The translations under genes were made by a program, and so were the position numbers. Positions 1-7,893 of a stretch of 64,000 bases of DNA are shown here, one piece after another (within the stretch, counting starts at the first letter, position 1; every line of letters begins with the position of its first letter). The stretch covers positions 259,390 through 323,389 of the forward strand of contig NZ_BLAF01000006.1 of assembly GCF_009687885.1 (NCBI RefSeq), read 5' to 3'. A model generated the notes under the pieces. It searched no databases and had not been told where the DNA came from. It saw only the letters and a list, made by a program, of their open reading frames with translations. Source of the DNA: Acrocarpospora pleiomorpha. GTDB lineage: Bacteria; Actinomycetota; Actinomycetes; Streptosporangiales; Streptosporangiaceae.

Positions 1-236
1 AATTCACCGCGCCCGGAATCGCCGCCACGATCCCCATCTCAGCGCTGAAGGTACGGAAGAGCGGGACGACCCCCTTCAGCCCGCTTTCCAGCACCGAGCC
101 GGTCTCCGTGCACGATCAGTCCACCCCATCGGCACCACACGGCGATCCGCTGAGCACCGATTATGAGATCGATATCCCATTCGTCCCATCCGGGAATTAT
201 TCGGCGAGCCTCGACTACATCACCAGCACACAATGA
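1..236 (+). CDS. Secreted beta-type surface protein, C-terminal part (cut by window edge)
   Basis: Open in the third frame from the first bases to TGA at 234-236, with no start inside the window, so the 5' end lies outside. The last ~30 residues (TDYEIDIPFV...YSASLDYITS) align with the end of the next gene (NNYRMTIPFV...YTVTLNYVTN). These are tandem paralogues. Both ends look like the closing strands of a beta-sandwich. The function is unknown; by analogy with the complete copy it is probably an exported small surface protein. The third-position G/C bias is weaker than in neighbouring housekeeping genes. Confidence 0.6.
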   Translation, partial: FTAPGIAATIPISALKVRKSGTTPFSPLSSTEPVSVHDQSTPSAPHGDPLSTDYEIDIPFVPSGNYSASLDYITSTQ

Positions 237-359
237 CAGAGATTCTCCATGTAGCGATATGACTGATATTGCCGCCTTAACGTCTTCATAAAAGAGGTTT
301 GCCTGGCACTCGGTACGGTGATCATCCCGGCTGGAATGAAAACTCTAAGGAGAGTCGAT

Positions 360-899
360 ATGTCAACAATGCGGAATGCGCGTATTGTGTGCCTTTCTCT
401 GGCTCTGACCGGCGTGCTGACCGTGGGAGCGCTGGAGTCGGTAGTGTCCCCCGCCCTGGCGGACACCGACACGGGGAACACGACGGCCAACATCGAGGTC
501 TCCTCCTCGATCACGCTGACCGACCTCACCGCATCGTTCACCCTGACGGGATCGCCAGGCCAGACACCCACAACCGGCGGGACTCCGGTCTCCATGGAGG
601 TGACCACCAACAACTTCGCGGGCTACAACGTCACCGTCGCTCCGGCCGCCGCCAACCTCACCGGGGGGATCGTCGGCAACACCGACACCATCCCGGCGAA
701 CCTCCTTCAGGTCGACGGCCCGGCCCAGGCGGGAACCTTCGCGCCGCTGACCTTTGGAACGCCGCTCGTGGTGGCCAGCAAGGCGTCGGCGTCGGCCGAG
801 GGGGGCGATGCGATCACCAATAACTACCGGATGACCATTCCGTTCGTCCGCCCGGACACCTACACCGTCACGCTCAACTACGTCACGAACACTCTTTAA
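360..899 (+). CDS. Secreted beta-sandwich-like protein, 179 aa
   Basis: The start at 360 is chosen because AAGGAGA (347-353) sits 6 bases upstream; an in-frame ATG at 318 lacks this. Residues 1-34 form a Sec signal peptide ending ALA|DTD. The mature part is rich in Thr/Val/Asn with alternating polar and hydrophobic strands and a TTNNFAGYNVTV segment typical of WxL-like or Ig-like surface domains. It has no membrane anchor or sorting signal. It is a paralogue of the truncated gene upstream and is followed by a gene for a membrane-anchored Ig-like protein. The role is unknown; export is well supported, and the comparison to WxL proteins is inference from general pattern only. Confidence 0.75.
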   Translation: MSTMRNARIVCLSLALTGVLTVGALESVVSPALADTDTGNTTANIEVSSSITLTDLTASFTLTGSPGQTPTTGGTPVSMEVTTNNFAGYNVTVAPAAANLTGGIVGNTDTIPANLLQVDGPAQAGTFAPLTFGTPLVVASKASASAEGGDAITNNYRMTIPFVRPDTYTVTLNYVTNTL

Positions 900-916
900 T
901 CGAAGGCGTTCTTCAG

Positions 917-942
917 GGCCGGTGGATTCTCATCCACCGGCC
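917..942 (+). terminator. Hairpin after the secreted protein gene
   Basis: Perfect 10-bp stem, GGCCGGTGGA (917-926) and TCCACCGGCC (933-942), with a 6-base loop, 17 bases after the stop and followed by TATTATTGG. It fits an intrinsic terminator with a weak U tract. Confidence 0.65.
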
Positions 943-1016
943 TATTATTGGCCCGTCCTATTCGCGCACGGCGGCGCCGATGTGCGAGAGTATTTCTAGT
1001 CAAAGGTATTGTTTAA

Positions 1017-1700
1017 ATGGTCTTTCGGGTCAGTTGTGTCCGGAGAGCCGGCACACGGGATTCGCGCCGGCGCGTGTCCCGCGCCCACGTCGCGGTGGCG
1101 GTCACGCTGATCGCCGCCCAGTCCGGGATGGGCGCGGCCCACGCGTCCGTGGCGCGTGAGCCCGAGGCCACGCTCCCGCTGAACATCTCCATCGACAACG
1201 GGCAAACCAGCGTGCGCCAGGGCGACCGGCTCACCTACACGATCAAGATCAGCAACACCGGAGACACCGAAACGCCGGAACTGCGGGTCTTCCAGACCAC
1301 GGTGCCAGGGCTCGAAGTGCTCTCCACGACTCCTGAGGCCACGGCCTCGACGAAGCGGATCGAGTGGAGCAAGAAACTGTCGGGGAGGGAGGAGGCCGAG
1401 TTCAGCGTGACCGCCCAGGTGGGACCGCAGGCCCCGCAGATGCAACGGCTGACGGTCGTGGCCTGCGCCTCGAACAAGAGCAGCGACCGGCCGGTGGTCT
1501 GCGCGGCCCACTCCGACCGGCTGGAGACCTTGGGATTGCCGATCGAGAGCGAGGAGTCCGGCGCCGGGCTCTGGTACACGATCGCGGGAATCCTGGTGCT
1601 GCTGGCGGTTTCGGGAGGAATCGTGGGCCGGCGACGGCTCCGGCGGAAGACGGCGTCCGAGGCCCCTCGAGACGACATGTCCGGAAATATGCGCCTCTGA
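1017..1700 (+). CDS. Membrane-anchored Ig-like (DUF11-type) surface protein, 227 aa
   Basis: A twin-basic N-terminus and hydrophobic stretch end near AHA|SVA (residue 43). Residues ~55-165 (LTYTIKISNTGDTETPELRV...) have the look of a DUF11/CARDB-type beta repeat. A single transmembrane helix lies at about residues 187-206, followed by a basic GRRRLRRK tail, giving a type I topology with the Ig-like part outside. There is no LPxTG-like motif before the helix. It follows the two small secreted paralogues and may be their membrane partner. Only a weak RBS is visible (AAAGG near 1001), so the exact start is uncertain. Confidence 0.7.
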   Translation: MVFRVSCVRRAGTRDSRRRVSRAHVAVAVTLIAAQSGMGAAHASVAREPEATLPLNISIDNGQTSVRQGDRLTYTIKISNTGDTETPELRVFQTTVPGLEVLSTTPEATASTKRIEWSKKLSGREEAEFSVTAQVGPQAPQMQRLTVVACASNKSSDRPVVCAAHSDRLETLGLPIESEESGAGLWYTIAGILVLLAVSGGIVGRRRLRRKTASEAPRDDMSGNMRL

Positions 1701-1716
1701 CCATCCGCGACGATGC

Positions 1717-1742
1717 GGCCCCTGACCAGGGTGTCAGGGGCC
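1717..1742. terminator. Bidirectional hairpin between convergent genes
   Basis: Perfect 9-bp stem GGCCCCTGA (1717-1725) / TCAGGGGCC (1734-1742) with an 8-base loop, placed between the convergent ends at 1700 and 1752. It could stop transcription from both sides, although neither side has a clear U tract. Confidence 0.55.
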
Positions 1743-1751
1743 CGCGGCCGG

Positions 1752-2114
1752 TCACATCTCGGTGCCGCCGGTGTTCATGACCGGGCGGACTTCGATCGCG
1801 GTCAGCCGGGCGTCGGGGATCATGGCGGCCAGTTCCGTCGCGCGTTCGGGTTTGTCGCAGTCGATCACGTAGTAACCCGCTAGAAACTCCTTGGCCTCCA
1901 CGTACGGGCCGTCGGTCACGGCGGGAACGCCGTCCCGCACCCGGACGGTGGTGGTGCTGGAAGGGTCGGCGAGAGCGGTGAAACCGACCAGTTCGCCGGA
2001 CTCCTTGGTGAGAGCGGTGAAAGCGTCGTGTTCGGCGAAGATGGCGGTTCTCTCCTCCTCGGAGAGCGCGTCCAGGGCGGCGGGGTTGACATGGATCAGC
2101 AGCAGATACTTCAT
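1752..2114 (-). CDS. YCII-family protein
   Basis: 120 aa, with the typical beginning MKYLLLIHVNP and the core FAEHDAF...GPYVEAKEFLAGYYVIDC of YCII/DGPF-type proteins. These are small ferredoxin-like fold proteins often found with ECF sigma factors and of uncertain enzymatic role. In the family a His (here in AEHDAF) and an Asp (here in DGPYVE) are often conserved, and both are present. It is convergent with the DUF11-type gene and divergent from the glycosyltransferase. No sigma factor gene is adjacent here, so it looks like a stand-alone member. Confidence 0.85.
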   Translation of the reverse strand: MKYLLLIHVNPAALDALSEEERTAIFAEHDAFTALTKESGELVGFTALADPSSTTTVRVRDGVPAVTDGPYVEAKEFLAGYYVIDCDKPERATELAAMIPDARLTAIEVRPVMNTGGTEM

Positions 2115-2296
2115 GGATGGCTCCTCGTCGGCGGGCCCTCGATGGGCCTCTCATGGAGGATGTCGGAACGGGCGGCACGTTCTCGACATCCCTGGCGTGA
2201 CGGGGGACCGCCAGGAGGGCTGAGCGGGAGCGCCTCGCGTGTGGAAATCGTCAAGACGGCCCTGCTGAGCTGCGATGGGTTACATAATGAAACGCA

Positions 2297-4096
2297 ATGG
2301 ATGCGCTAAGTGACTACCCCGTTGATGTCAGTGTGCTCGTCCCTGCGTACAACTGCCGGGCTTTTCTTGATCGTTGCCTGACCTCGTTGCTGGTCCAGCG
2401 GGTCAGCAAAGAGATCATCGTGGTGGATGACGGTTCCACGGACGACACCCGGTCGCTGCTGGAGCTGTACGCGCGGCATCATCCCGCCATCACTGTCGTC
2501 CATCAGGACCATACGGGCATGCCGGGCTCGGCTCGTAACCGTGCGCTGGCGCGGGCCCGCGGGCGCTACGTGTTCTTCTGCGATGCCGACGACTACCTGG
2601 GGCCGTTCGCCCTGGAGAAGATGCTCGCGACGGCGGACCGGAACGGGTCGGACATCGTGCTGGGGAAGGTCGTCGGGCATGGCCGGAAGGCTCCGGCGTC
2701 CATGTTCCGGGCCAACGCCGACCGGGTGACGTTGCAGGGCAGCACGGTCTACAACAGCTTGAACGTCTTCAAACTCTTCCGCCGGACGATGCTGGACCGG
2801 CATCGCATCCGTTTCGACGAGTCGTTGCGGGTCGGGGAGGACATGGAGTTCGCGGTGCACGCGTACTGCCATGCCGACGTGATCTCCATTGTCGCCGACT
2901 ACGACTGCTATCACCTGATGGACCGGGAGGACGGTTCCAGCGTCATGCAGGAGCCGGGCAGCCGGGAGCCGCTCGCCTGGTTGCGGATGGCCAGGATCCC
3001 GATCGCGCGCATGATCCAGCATGTGCCGCCAGGGCCGCTCCGCGATCACCTGCTGTTGCGGCATTTCACCTTTGACGTGCTCGCCCAGCTGGGGGAGCCG
3101 TTCCTGGCCGCCGACGAGTCCGCGCGCGAGAAGATCGCCGTCGAGGTGGCCGACCTCTGCCAGGAATGGCTGACCGACGGCGTCCGCGCCCGGCTGAGCG
3201 CCGCCGACAACACCCGCCTCGCCTCGCTGACCGACCCCGACCGGCTGGTACGGCTCGCGCGCGTGCAGGCCGCCCCCCTCCGCCGCCGCCTGACGTCCCT
3301 GGAGTGGACCGGCGACCGCCTGCAGATCTCCGGCAGCGTGAAACTGTCCGGGTTCGAGGGAACCGTCGGGCTGCTGCTGAAAGAACGCTCCCAGCGGGCC
3401 GAATGCCGGATCCCCGTCACCCGGGTCGCCGATCTGTTCAGCGCCACCATCGACGTGGCCGACCTGGCTACCGGCATCTGGGACGTCTTCGTCGCCGTCG
3501 AATGCGAGGGCATCCGCCGCCTCGGCCGGCTCGGCGCCGATCGGGACCGGCGGTCGACCCGGCCCGTGCCGCGATTCACTGGTGGGGTGGTGGCATTGCC
3601 GTACCTGACCCGGCCGTACGGCAATCTGAGCCTGGACGTGGGGGGACATGTCGTTCGGGTGCCCGCGTCGGTGCGGTTGACCCGGACCGAGTGGGTGGAG
3701 CGGAGGTTTCGGATCGAAGGGCAGGTCATGGTGGGTGGGCGGGCGGGGGCGGCAGCCGTACGGCGCCTGGTCTGGCGGGAACGCCGGACCGGCAGGGAAC
3801 GCTACGAGGAAGCCGTCGCGACCGGTTCCCGGGCCTTCGCCGCCGAGACCAGCCCGCTCGGCCGGGGGATCTGGGACGCCTACCTCGAACTCGACATGGG
3901 CGGACCGATGGCGAGATTTCCCGTCAAAGTCGTCGAACCGAAAAGCTTGGAGCGCGCTCGCACCTGGTGGCAGGGCACCACGCGCTGGACCACCCGCCCC
4001 TACGCGACCGCGGTCAGCCACCGCCTGAGCACCTCGGTCCGCCGCGCCACCCTCTTCACCCTCGCCCGCCGCGCCTTCCGAAGAATCCGCCTGTGA
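2297..4096 (+). CDS. GT2-family glycosyltransferase with long C-terminal beta domains
   Basis: 599 aa. Residues ~10-200 are a GT-A glycosyltransferase 2 domain: VSVLVPAYNC start, VVDDGSTDDT nucleotide-sugar segment, and the DAD motif (D96-D98 in FFCDADDY). There is no signal peptide or transmembrane helix, so it is cytosolic. Residues ~310-560 hold two similar beta-rich segments (LEWTGDRLQISGSV and TEWVERRFRIEGQV) like the accessory domains of wall teichoic acid glycosyltransferases of the TarS/TarP kind. It probably decorates a teichoic acid or another surface glycan; the acceptor cannot be told. The C-terminus is strongly basic (RRAFRRIRL), which could hold it at the membrane. Confidence 0.85.
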   Translation: MDALSDYPVDVSVLVPAYNCRAFLDRCLTSLLVQRVSKEIIVVDDGSTDDTRSLLELYARHHPAITVVHQDHTGMPGSARNRALARARGRYVFFCDADDYLGPFALEKMLATADRNGSDIVLGKVVGHGRKAPASMFRANADRVTLQGSTVYNSLNVFKLFRRTMLDRHRIRFDESLRVGEDMEFAVHAYCHADVISIVADYDCYHLMDREDGSSVMQEPGSREPLAWLRMARIPIARMIQHVPPGPLRDHLLLRHFTFDVLAQLGEPFLAADESAREKIAVEVADLCQEWLTDGVRARLSAADNTRLASLTDPDRLVRLARVQAAPLRRRLTSLEWTGDRLQISGSVKLSGFEGTVGLLLKERSQRAECRIPVTRVADLFSATIDVADLATGIWDVFVAVECEGIRRLGRLGADRDRRSTRPVPRFTGGVVALPYLTRPYGNLSLDVGGHVVRVPASVRLTRTEWVERRFRIEGQVMVGGRAGAAAVRRLVWRERRTGRERYEEAVATGSRAFAAETSPLGRGIWDAYLELDMGGPMARFPVKVVEPKSLERARTWWQGTTRWTTRPYATAVSHRLSTSVRRATLFTLARRAFRRIRL

Positions 4097-4118
4097 ACCG
4101 TACGTACGTCCGTCGTTA

Positions 4119-4135
4119 ATGCGAATTATTTGCAA
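4119..4135 (+). promoter_or_regulatory. Possible Nur (nickel regulator) operator
   Basis: ATGCGA-N5-TTGCAA at 4119-4135 matches the Streptomyces Nur box TTGCAA-N5-TTGCAA at 10 of 12 positions, and lies 50 bases before the transporter start. Nur is a Fur-family repressor of nickel uptake genes. Position and downstream genes fit, but the match is by eye only. Confidence 0.4.
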
Positions 4136-4185
4136 CTGCTCTAACCTTGTGGGGGCAAGGTTCAGAAGTACGCGGAGGTATGGCC

Positions 4186-5187
4186 GTGCATGTGCCCGAT
4201 GGGTTCTTTACCGCATCCGTGTCGATAGGGGCGGCCGTGGTGGCCGCCGCCGGGGTGAGTGTCGCGCTGCGCAACGCCAAGCAGGAGCTTGACGATCGCA
4301 CCGCGCCGATGGCGGGGCTGGTAGCCGCGTTCATTTTCGCCGTCCAGATGCTCAACTTCCCGGTCGCGGCGGGGACCAGCGGTCACCTCCTCGGGGGTGC
4401 GCTGGCCGCGATATTGGTCGGGCCGTATACCGCGGTCCTCTGCGTGGCGGTTGTCCTGCTCGTGCAGGGATTCTTCTTCGCCGACGGCGGGCTGACCGCG
4501 CTCGGCATCAACATCACCCTGATGGGGATCGTGACGGCCGCCGTCGCGTGGGGGATCTTCCGGCTGATCGTGCGGGTGGCGCCCAACCGGGCGGCCATCG
4601 TGGCCGGCTCGTTCGTGGCGGCGTTGGTGTCGGTGCCGGTCTCGGCGCTGGCCTTCGCGGCGCTGTTCGCGATCGGCGGGACCGCGCCGATCGACGCGGG
4701 CGCCGTGGCCGCCGCCATGGGCGGCACGCACGTGCTCATCGGCATCGGCGAGGGGCTGATCACCGCCGTGACGGTCAGCAGCGTGCTGGCCGTCCGCCCC
4801 GATCTTGTGTACGGCGCACGCGGCCTGACCAGGCCCCTCGTCCTCAGAACGGCGGACGGCGAGCGAGTCGTGGAAGCGCCGCAGGGGCCTGAGGCCAAGC
4901 CGATCCGGCCGTTCCTGGTGGGCGCGGGAATCGTCTCGCTACTGCTGGCGGGGATCGTCAGCTTCTTCGCGTCGAGTTCCCCCGACGGTCTGGAGAGGGT
5001 CGCCGAGGACAAGGGCTTCCTCGGCCAGGCCAGCGACCACCTGTTCGGCGGATTCGCGCTGGCCGACTACGGCGACGTCGGCGGCATCCCGGTCGGGGTC
5101 GCGGGCGTGCTCGGCGTGCTGATCACGCTCGCCGTCGGCCTGGGCATCGCCCACCTCGTCCGGCGAAGGCGGAAGGTCACCACGTAA
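4186..5187 (+). CDS. cbiM: ECF transporter S component CbiM/NikM fused to a PDGLE (CbiN-like) tail
   Basis: Membrane substrate-binding subunit for Ni2+ or Co2+ uptake. The GTG at 4186 is chosen over the in-frame ATG at 4180. It has GGAGG (4174-4178) at a 7-base distance and gives MHVPDG, matching the family start MHIPDG in which Met1 and His2 bind the metal. This start also puts the conserved His of TSGHLLGG exactly at residue 67, as known for NikM/CbiM. Multiple membrane helices follow. Residues ~260-275 (SSPDGLERVAEDKG) and a last helix form the PDGLE domain that replaces a separate CbiN/NikN. First gene of a tight cbiM-cbiQ-cbiO operon. The possible Nur box and the lack of a cobalamin riboswitch favour nickel. 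Confidence 0.92.
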   Translation: MHVPDGFFTASVSIGAAVVAAAGVSVALRNAKQELDDRTAPMAGLVAAFIFAVQMLNFPVAAGTSGHLLGGALAAILVGPYTAVLCVAVVLLVQGFFFADGGLTALGINITLMGIVTAAVAWGIFRLIVRVAPNRAAIVAGSFVAALVSVPVSALAFAALFAIGGTAPIDAGAVAAAMGGTHVLIGIGEGLITAVTVSSVLAVRPDLVYGARGLTRPLVLRTADGERVVEAPQGPEAKPIRPFLVGAGIVSLLLAGIVSFFASSSPDGLERVAEDKGFLGQASDHLFGGFALADYGDVGGIPVGVAGVLGVLITLAVGLGIAHLVRRRRKVTT

Positions 5188-5940
5188 GTGGGCACCGGAC
5201 ACCACCACCAGCTCTACCGCCCGGGGGACACCCTCGTGCACCGGCTGCCGCCGCAGTGCAAACTGCTGGCGGTGGCCGCGTTCGCGATCGTCGTCGTGGC
5301 CACGCCAAGAGAACGATTCCTCGCCTTCGGCGGATATCTCCTGCTATTGGCGGCGGTCGCCGTGGTCGCCAGGGTGTCGCCCGGGTTCGTGCTCCGGCGC
5401 ATGGTGGTCGAGCTGCCGTTCGTGCTGTTCGCGTTCGCGATCCCGGTCATCGGCCTGGGCGAGCGCATCACGATCTGGGGCGTCTCGCTCAGCGTGGACG
5501 GCCTGTGGGCGAGCTGGAACATCCTCGCCAAGGCCACCCTCGGCGTGATCGCCTCCATCCTGCTCGCGGCCACCACCGAACCCCGCAGCATGCTGCTGGG
5601 CGCCCAGCGGCTGCGCATGCCCCAGCTGCTCGTGCAGATCGCCACGTTCATGCTCCGCTACCTGGACGTGGTGCTCGACGCCATGCGGCGGATGAAGGTC
5701 GCCCGCGAGTCGCGCGGCTTCCAGGCCAGGGACATCCGGCAGGCCCCGATCCTGGCCAAATCGGCGGGCGCGCTCTTCATCCGGTCGTACGAGCGCGGCG
5801 AACGGGTGCACTTGGCCATGCTGAGCAGGGGCTACACCGGCACAATGCCCATTTATCGCGATATTTCGGCGGACGTTCGCCAGTGGTTGTCCGCAGGCGC
5901 GCTCCCTATCGCGGCGGCGGCCTTACTGTTCATTTCATGA
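5188..5940 (+). CDS. cbiQ: ECF transporter T component CbiQ/NikQ
   Basis: 250 aa membrane coupling subunit that links the S component to the ATPase. The GTG start directly follows the cbiM stop with no gap. Five or so hydrophobic segments are followed by the cytoplasmic coupling-helix region with AMRRMKVARESRGF (A-R-G signature type) and LAMLSRGYTG, the two motifs that contact the ATPase. The N-terminal GTGHHHQLYRPGD is typical. Its last four bases overlap cbiO as ATGA, so all three genes are probably translated as a unit. Confidence 0.92.
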   Translation: MGTGHHHQLYRPGDTLVHRLPPQCKLLAVAAFAIVVVATPRERFLAFGGYLLLLAAVAVVARVSPGFVLRRMVVELPFVLFAFAIPVIGLGERITIWGVSLSVDGLWASWNILAKATLGVIASILLAATTEPRSMLLGAQRLRMPQLLVQIATFMLRYLDVVLDAMRRMKVARESRGFQARDIRQAPILAKSAGALFIRSYERGERVHLAMLSRGYTGTMPIYRDISADVRQWLSAGALPIAAAALLFIS

Positions 5941-6674
5941 CGCTCGAAGTACGGGATCTCGCCTACGCCTACCCCGACGGGACCCAGGCCCTGTTCGGGG
6001 TGGACCTGCGGATTACCCGCGGCGAGCGGGTGGCCCTGCTCGGCCCGAACGGCGCGGGCAAGACCACCCTGGTCATGCACCTGAACGGCATCCTCACGGC
6101 CGGGCACGGGACCGTCCGGGTGGCGGGCCTCCAGGTCGGCAAGGAGAACCTCCAGGAGATCAGGCGCCGGGTCGGCCTGGTCTTCCAGGACCCCGACGAC
6201 CAGCTCTTCATGCCGACCGTCCGCGAGGATGTGGCCTTCGGCCCGGCCAACATGGGCGTCCGCGGCGCCGAACTCGACCACAAGGTCACCGACGCCCTCA
6301 CCCGCGTCGGCATGCTCGACGCCATCGACCGCCCGCCGCACCACCTCTCCTTCGGCCAGCGCAGGCGCGTCGCCGTGGCCACCGTCCTCGCCATGGACCC
6401 CGAAATCCTGGTCCTCGACGAACCGTCCTCCAACCTCGACCCCGCCTCCCGCCGCGAGCTAGCCCAGATCCTGAAAAATCTGGACGTGACCGTGCTGATG
6501 GTCACCCACGACCTCCCCTACGCCCTCGAACTGTGCGAACGCGCCCTCATCCTCAGCGACGGCGTCATCGCCGCCGACGGCCCCACCCGCGACATCCTCG
6601 CCGACGAGCCCCTCCTGACCGCCCACCGCCTCGAGCTCCCCTTCGGATTCGCGATCCCTTCCACGGGGACATGA
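5937..6674 (+). CDS. cbiO: ECF transporter ATPase CbiO/NikO
   Basis: 245 aa ABC ATPase that powers the metal importer. The start ATG overlaps the cbiQ stop (ATGA). Visible motifs are Walker A GPNGAGKTT (~residues 38-46), Q-loop VFQDPDDQLF, ABC signature LSFGQRRR, Walker B ILVLDEPSS and switch His in VTHD. The VFQDPDDQLF stretch is typical of the ECF A-component class. A single ATPase suggests it works as a homodimer with CbiM/CbiQ, as in group I ECF systems. Confidence 0.93.
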   Translation: MTLEVRDLAYAYPDGTQALFGVDLRITRGERVALLGPNGAGKTTLVMHLNGILTAGHGTVRVAGLQVGKENLQEIRRRVGLVFQDPDDQLFMPTVREDVAFGPANMGVRGAELDHKVTDALTRVGMLDAIDRPPHHLSFGQRRRVAVATVLAMDPEILVLDEPSSNLDPASRRELAQILKNLDVTVLMVTHDLPYALELCERALILSDGVIAADGPTRDILADEPLLTAHRLELPFGFAIPSTGT

Positions 6675-6720
6675 CTCAGGGTGATGCGGAAGTAAAGTGG
6701 GGCTCGCGGAGGAGGTTCCT

Positions 6721-7065
6721 ATGAAGCTGCGGCTCGCGCGGAGGTCGCTCTCCGGCGCTGTCGTGGTGGCTGTCGAGGGCGAACTCGATCTGTTCACCGC
6801 ACCCTTCCTGCGCGATGAGGTCCGCGACGCCATCAAGCAGGATGGCGCCATCCTGGTGCTCGACCTCACCTCGCTGTCGTTCATGGATTCGAGCGGGCTG
6901 AGCGTGCTGATCGAGGCGTGGCGGCTGGCCACGAGCGAGGGCGGCGGGGTGACCCTCGCCGCGCCCCAGGCGCCGGTGGCCCGGATCCTGCGGACCACGG
7001 GGCTGGATCGGCGGATCAAGGTCTACCCGGATGTCGACACGGCCATTTTGGGGCACCCCGAGTAG
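6721..7065 (+). CDS. STAS-domain anti-sigma factor antagonist
   Basis: 114 aa. The start at 6721 follows GGAGGAGG (6708-6715). A complete STAS domain is present: VVVAVEGELDLFTAP and VLDLTSLSFMDSSGLSVL, with the phosphorylatable Ser in DSSG (S57/S58). Such proteins bind anti-sigma kinases when unphosphorylated and so release a stress sigma factor. No sigma or anti-sigma gene is next to it. Possible partners are the phosphatase/kinase-domain protein at 20355-22577 or proteins outside the window. It is a single cistron, 33 bases before the SDR gene. Confidence 0.9.
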   Translation: MKLRLARRSLSGAVVVAVEGELDLFTAPFLRDEVRDAIKQDGAILVLDLTSLSFMDSSGLSVLIEAWRLATSEGGGVTLAAPQAPVARILRTTGLDRRIKVYPDVDTAILGHPE

Positions 7066-7086
7066 AACTTCATTCGGTTGGCGGGT

Positions 7087-7092
7087 TAGGGT
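7087..7092 (+). promoter_or_regulatory. -10 element for leaderless SDR mRNA
   Basis: TAGGGT fits TANNNT and ends 6 bases before the ATG at 7099, which has no Shine-Dalgarno. This spacing puts the transcription start on the start codon. No convincing -35 is seen. Confidence 0.45.
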
Positions 7093-7098
7093 CCGGCT

Positions 7099-7872
7099 AT
7101 GGACCTGAAGGATGCAGCAGCAATCATCTCGGGCGGTGCGAGCGGTCTCGGCGAGGCCACAGCCAGGGAACTGGCGGGCATCGGCGCGACCGTGGTCATC
7201 GCCGACCTGAACGAGGAGCGCGGCAAGGCGCTGGCCGACGAGCTCGGGGGCGTGTTCGTCCGCACGGACGTTTCGGACGAGGCCTCCGTACAGGCCGCGG
7301 TGGACGCCGCGGTGGCGACCGGCAAGCCGTTGCGCGCGGTGATCAACAGCGCCGGGATCGGCTGGGCCTCCCGGACGGTGAACCGGGACGGCTCGCCGCA
7401 CGACCTCGCCGCATATCGCAAAGTGATCGACGTCAACCTGATCGGGACCTTCAACCTGATGCGGATCGGCGCCGCCGCCATAGCCAGGACCGAGCCGGTG
7501 GGGGAGGACAAGGCCCGCGGCGTCGTCATCAACACGGCGTCGGTGGCGGGGATCGAGGGGCAGACGGGGCAGGTGGCCTACTCGGCGTCCAAGGGCGGCA
7601 TCATCGGCATGACGTTGCCCGCCGCCCGCGACCTGGCCGCCATCGGCGTCCGGGTGCTGACGATCTGCCCGGGCATCATCGACACCCCGATCTACGGCTC
7701 CGGGCCCGAGTCGGACGCGTTCAAGGCGCAGCTGTCCGCGCCGGTGCCGTTCCCCAAGCGCATGGGCCGCGCGTCGGAGTTCGGCCACCTGGTCCGGGCC
7801 CTGGTAGAGAACGACTACATGAACGGCGAAGTCATCCGTTTCGATGGCGGAATCCGATTCCAGCCGAAGTAA
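7099..7872 (+). CDS. Short-chain dehydrogenase, 3-hydroxyacyl-CoA dehydrogenase type II-like
   Basis: 257 aa classical SDR. Cofactor motif GGASGLGEA (residues 12-20), NSAG at 83-86, and catalytic Ser148, Tyr161 and Lys165 (YSASK). Asp36 after the second strand (VVIADLN) indicates NAD(H) preference. The long insert before NTASVAG and the CPGIIDTPIY segment resemble the HSD17B10/type II 3-hydroxyacyl-CoA dehydrogenases. The next gene is a crotonase 21 bases downstream. Together they could carry out two consecutive beta-oxidation steps, which is inference from the pairing. Confidence 0.88.
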   Translation: MDLKDAAAIISGGASGLGEATARELAGIGATVVIADLNEERGKALADELGGVFVRTDVSDEASVQAAVDAAVATGKPLRAVINSAGIGWASRTVNRDGSPHDLAAYRKVIDVNLIGTFNLMRIGAAAIARTEPVGEDKARGVVINTASVAGIEGQTGQVAYSASKGGIIGMTLPAARDLAAIGVRVLTICPGIIDTPIYGSGPESDAFKAQLSAPVPFPKRMGRASEFGHLVRALVENDYMNGEVIRFDGGIRFQPK

Positions 7873-7893
7873 CCCAAGCCCTGGAGAGGTCTC

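Noticed and set aside
2306..4135. 609-codon minus-strand frame opposite the glycosyltransferase
   Set aside because: The plus strand encodes a clear GT2 enzyme; the antisense product is a low-complexity Gly/Pro/Arg/His sequence.
4097..4185. Cobalamin riboswitch before the ECF transporter
   Set aside because: The gap is under 90 bases, too short for the aptamer, and no B12-box-like sequence is visible.
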